This document shows positions 61,317 through 64,000 of a stretch of DNA of 64,000 bases, piece by piece. Source of the stretch: Leptospiraceae bacterium (GTDB lineage Bacteria; Spirochaetota; Leptospiria; Leptospirales; Leptospiraceae). The stretch spans positions 1 to 64,000 of the forward strand of contig CANGZW010000001.1 of assembly GCA_947458405.1 (NCBI GenBank). The letters run 5' to 3'. Below the pieces are notes generated by a model. It did no database searches, was not told where the DNA came from, and was given only the letters and a program-made list of their open reading frames with translations. Both the position numbers and the translations under genes were made by a program. Position 1 is the first letter of the stretch. Each line of letters starts with the position of its first letter.

Positions 61317-63230
61317 ATGTTCATGATAGGTCGTTCATTTAAAGTTAGACTGGTGGTTATTTTAGTACTTCTAACATCCGTTACTTCTGGAACAAGTCTA
61401 TCTTATCTGTATCATAGAAATTATGAAACTGTTTGGAGCTTAATGAAGCAAAGACTTCATGATATTGCACACACCGGATACTATGTGATCGAAGAGGAGC
61501 ACAGAGAGGCGATCAAGAGATTGGTTGTAGAATTGGATAAAGCATCTCTACCAATTACTAAAGAAGATTTAAAAAAAGTGAACGAAGGGAATCTTTTAGC
61601 AAGTTTAACTCCAGAAGATACAATCAAATTTCAAGAATCCAAAGATTTTCAGATTTTAGTTCAGGCATTGAGAAGGATAAAATCGGGAACTTCGAATGAT
61701 CTTCAACCTTTGAAGTACATCAGACAACTTCCTCTCGACCCAAACAAACCTCCCCAACTAAGATATGCCTATATACTGGCAAAAACAAAAGAATCTCCTG
61801 ATAGGAAATTCTTAAAGTTTATAGCTGACTCTGATTATGAAGAAATTGATAGAAATCAAAATGGTGAAATCGATGATGATGAACAATCTACTCCCATAGG
61901 CTCCCTTTACAATGTATCAGAGCAATATCATTTTGAACATGCCTTTGATGGTAAGATAATTGTTAATGAAGAATATATTGAAGATAGATGGGGAATGTGG
62001 CTAACCACAACTATTCCAATACTCGATAAAGATGGAACAATAATTGCTGTTTTAGGATTGGATCTAGATGCTAGGGGGATTTACAATAATTTACAACAAT
62101 TAAAATTAATTTTAATAATAGTTATATTTGGTATGTTAGCCTTAACTATTTTCATTTCCTTTACATTAGCAAATGTTATTTCAAGACCTATTGTGGCATT
62201 AACTCAAGTAGCAGAAGAGGTAAGAAATGGGAACCTTTCTGTAAACATACAAGTTAAATCAAATGATGAGATCGGTCAATTAGGTAGTACATTTAATTTA
62301 ATGATTAAAAATATTAACAATTCCATAGAAGAAATTAAACTTCAAAAGGATGCATTTTATAGATTTGTTCCTGAAAATTTCTTGAATTTATTAGAAAAAA
62401 AATCTGCAACTGACATACACTTGGGTGACAAGATTATTGATAATCTGACAATTCTTTTTTCTGATATTAGAAGTTTTACAACTCTGAGTGAATCAATTTC
62501 ACCTGATGAAGTTTATGCATTTTTAAATGAATACTTTCAGTTAATTACCCCTCTAATCAGTAATGGCGGTGGTTTTATCGATAAATACATGGGTGATGGA
62601 ATCATGGCTATCTTTGCTGATAATTCTAAAAATAAGGAGTCAGCTGATAATTCTATTCACACTGCAATTTCTTTAATTAGAGAATTGGGGAATTATAATA
62701 AGTTAAGAATTTCAAATGGTAAAGAAGCGATTCGAATAGGAATAGGTATAAATACAGGTGAATTAATTATTGGAACTGTTGGAACAAAAGATAGATTAAG
62801 TACTACAGTTGTTGGTAATACAGTAAATCTAGCTTCCAGATTAGAAAGTATTACTTCAAAATATTCCACAGAAATTATTGTCTCCGCTACTACCATTGCA
62901 AATTTAAGAGATCATTCTTTAGTTAGATACAGAGAAATAGATACTATTATAGCTAAAGGTATGTCAAGTCCCTGTGAAATTTATGAAGTGTATAATCACA
63001 AAGATTTAGAATTTCAACAAAAAATGTCATACTCTCTTAAACCTTATATGGATGGTTTAGTTTCCTATAAATTAGGACTATTTGAAGAGGCAAGAGTTAA
63101 CTTTCAAGAAGCATATAGTTTGAATCCAGAAGATACAATCTCTAAGTTATATCTTGAAAGGACTAAATTACTCATTGAAAAACCTCCCTCTCAAGATTGG
63201 GATGGAGTTGTTAAATTTGATGTAAAATAA
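61317..63230 (+). CDS. Membrane adenylate cyclase with EF-hand-bearing sensor and HAMP
   Basis: 637 aa. A helix (~8-28), an extracytoplasmic sensor (~30-260), a second helix (~262-285), HAMP (~287-340) and a class III cyclase domain (~375-550). Metal Asps are in ILFSDIRSF (Asp383) and KYMGDGIM (Asp427); the adenine-specifying Lys423 and a Thr in TTVVGNTVNLASRLES favour ATP. Within the sensor, residues 178-189 (DRNQNGEIDDDE) are a perfect 12-residue EF-hand loop, so external calcium could regulate cAMP. A short TPR-like tail follows. ATG at 61317 or 61323. Divergent from carB. Confidence 0.92.
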   Translation: MFMIGRSFKVRLVVILVLLTSVTSGTSLSYLYHRNYETVWSLMKQRLHDIAHTGYYVIEEEHREAIKRLVVELDKASLPITKEDLKKVNEGNLLASLTPEDTIKFQESKDFQILVQALRRIKSGTSNDLQPLKYIRQLPLDPNKPPQLRYAYILAKTKESPDRKFLKFIADSDYEEIDRNQNGEIDDDEQSTPIGSLYNVSEQYHFEHAFDGKIIVNEEYIEDRWGMWLTTTIPILDKDGTIIAVLGLDLDARGIYNNLQQLKLILIIVIFGMLALTIFISFTLANVISRPIVALTQVAEEVRNGNLSVNIQVKSNDEIGQLGSTFNLMIKNINNSIEEIKLQKDAFYRFVPENFLNLLEKKSATDIHLGDKIIDNLTILFSDIRSFTTLSESISPDEVYAFLNEYFQLITPLISNGGGFIDKYMGDGIMAIFADNSKNKESADNSIHTAISLIRELGNYNKLRISNGKEAIRIGIGINTGELIIGTVGTKDRLSTTVVGNTVNLASRLESITSKYSTEIIVSATTIANLRDHSLVRYREIDTIIAKGMSSPCEIYEVYNHKDLEFQQKMSYSLKPYMDGLVSYKLGLFEEARVNFQEAYSLNPEDTISKLYLERTKLLIEKPPSQDWDGVVKFDVK

Positions 63231-64000
63231 TTAAATTATATCTATATGCTTTAAATTTGAAACTTTATCGGTTAAAGTTTTTTCTATATCTTTGAGTGTA
63301 ATTTCTCTTTTAATAAATAAACTTTTATTATAATTTTTTATTAGTTCTCTTAGTTTTTCAGATTGAATATCTTTAACTCCTAAACTTTTTAGCTCTTCAA
63401 CTAGTAAATCAATATCTTGCTTAAACAAAATATTGATATCTAAGTTTAATTTAAACCTAATTTTTAATCTTTCAGGACCCAAAACAATTGATTTAATATC
63501 TTCAAAAGAGGTTATAATTTTATTTTCTTTTAATGTCCCTAAAATTTGATTCATTTCAAATTGGGGAATTGATCTATCAATAAGAAATTTTTTATTTTCA
63601 ATGGCGAGATGGACAGCTATATAACCCATAAGTAGTCCAATGAGAATACTTGCTACCGAATCAAATGTTGTATCTCCAGTAATATTAGTTAATAAGATTC
63701 CTATAAATGCAAATGCTATCCCTAAAATTGCCCCAAAATCTTCCCAAAAAATAGCACTAATTGAAGGATCTATAGCATTATTTAGATATTCCCAAAAGTC
63801 TTTATTTCTAATTTTAGCTTCTAATTTGATTTCATTGATAGCTACACTAAATGAAAATAATTCGGCAATTAGTGATACAAATAATATGAGCATTATGATC
63901 AATTGTATAGAGGTATCTGTTTCTATATATTTTTCTTTGGATAATAACTGATGAATACCGTGGTACACTGTTACCCCACAACCTAATACAAAAATCCCAA
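63231..64000 (-). CDS. Cation diffusion facilitator (CDF) transporter, 5' end outside window
   Basis: The frame is open to the window edge (256 codons visible); upstream residues VLGCGVTVYHGIHQLL are typical of the SLC30A9-like CDF branch. Remaining helices: IMLILFVSLIAELFSFSVAI, AIFWEDFGAILGIAFAFIGI, SVASILIGLLMGYIAVHLA, then a cytoplasmic domain (~150 residues) with a region LIDRSIPQFEMNQI. The Asp of IFWEDFGA and DSVASI are the metal-site type of CDF helices. Exports Zn or another divalent cation. It stops one base after the cyclase stop (convergent). Confidence 0.8.
   Translation of the reverse strand, partial: GIFVLGCGVTVYHGIHQLLSKEKYIETDTSIQLIIMLILFVSLIAELFSFSVAINEIKLEAKIRNKDFWEYLNNAIDPSISAIFWEDFGAILGIAFAFIGILLTNITGDTTFDSVASILIGLLMGYIAVHLAIENKKFLIDRSIPQFEMNQILGTLKENKIITSFEDIKSIVLGPERLKIRFKLNLDINILFKQDIDLLVEELKSLGVKDIQSEKLRELIKNYNKSLFIKREITLKDIEKTLTDKVSNLKHIDII

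Noticed and set aside
1-64000. CRISPR arrays, IS elements, prophage genes, rRNA
   Set aside because: No spaced repeat array, transposase, integrase or rRNA-like sequence was found on reading both strands.

Overview
The window is strongly AT-rich (roughly 30% G+C by eye) and looks like the chromosome of a low-G+C spirochaete of the Leptospira/Leptospiraceae type. Supporting signs are LL-diaminopimelate aminotransferase (dapL), a CIRCE-controlled hrcA-grpE-dnaK-dnaJ operon, a DnaA whose C-terminal signature departs from the usual FGGRDHTTV, a 7TMR-DISM/PP2C-type phosphatase, a soluble CZB chemoreceptor, a transketolase encoded as a separate N-terminal subunit, and many small lipoproteins. This assignment is inference from gene content. 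There is no rRNA, IS element, prophage or CRISPR array. The window opens inside a J-domain gene and closes inside a cation-efflux gene.

Layout. 1-8.8 kb: J-domain protein, monoacylglycerol-lipase-like hydrolase, PpnP, a double-amidase lipoprotein, an ABC-2 exporter pair, mtnA, a rhomboid protease with a cysteine tail, and a secreted calcium-motif/VWA-like protein. 8.8-10.6 kb: dnaA with a 473-bp AT-rich upstream region carrying three TTATGTC boxes, a possible origin. 10.6-15.2 kb: an SGNH lipoprotein, an outer-membrane-like protein and a 979-aa SGNH-MBOAT fusion, a likely surface-glycan O-acylation cassette. 15.2-22.9 kb: CBS protein, lipoprotein, membrane phosphatase, exported protein, reductase/epimerase, MFS transporter and glycosyltransferase. 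23-25.2 kb: pyrB and dapL. 25.2-25.7 kb: a gene-free stretch with two Rho-independent terminators that have no gene in front of them. 25.7-35.5 kb: sigma-like factor, DinB, DUF4395, mtnC coupled to a sugar-kinase-like gene, a STAS protein, purB-sixA-hpt, an orphan adenine methyltransferase and a SirB1-like protein. 35.6-42.3 kb: the heat-shock operon, a Gfo/Idh/MocA oxidoreductase, YqgE, and tRNA-Thr/tRNA-Tyr. 42.4-64 kb: transketolase N-subunit, aldo/keto reductase, a deaminase with a cryptic start, pirin-MarR, a five-gene minus-strand run ending in an S11 peptidase and a nuclease-fold lipoprotein, LOG-MCP, hydrolases, a Lon-N protein, a carB-antiporter-response-regulator operon, an adenylate cyclase with a perfect EF-hand loop, and the CDF transporter.

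Regulation. Many operons are tightly coupled by ATGA, GTGA or TAATG overlaps. At least four genes (rhomboid, pyrB, SirB1-like, Lon-N-like) have a good -35/-10 pair placed so that transcription should begin at or within a base or two of the ATG, with no Shine-Dalgarno sequence; leaderless mRNAs may be common here. Several terminators are long, nearly perfect, AT-rich hairpins of 13-18 bp instead of short GC-rich stems.

The most unusual items are the SGNH-MBOAT fusion, the TTATGTCTC boxes upstream of dnaA and in two other intergenic regions, the dead HD-GYP-like response regulator, the EF-hand adenylate cyclase, the gene-free double-terminator region, and the deaminase whose catalytic HSE motif lies upstream of any usual start codon.
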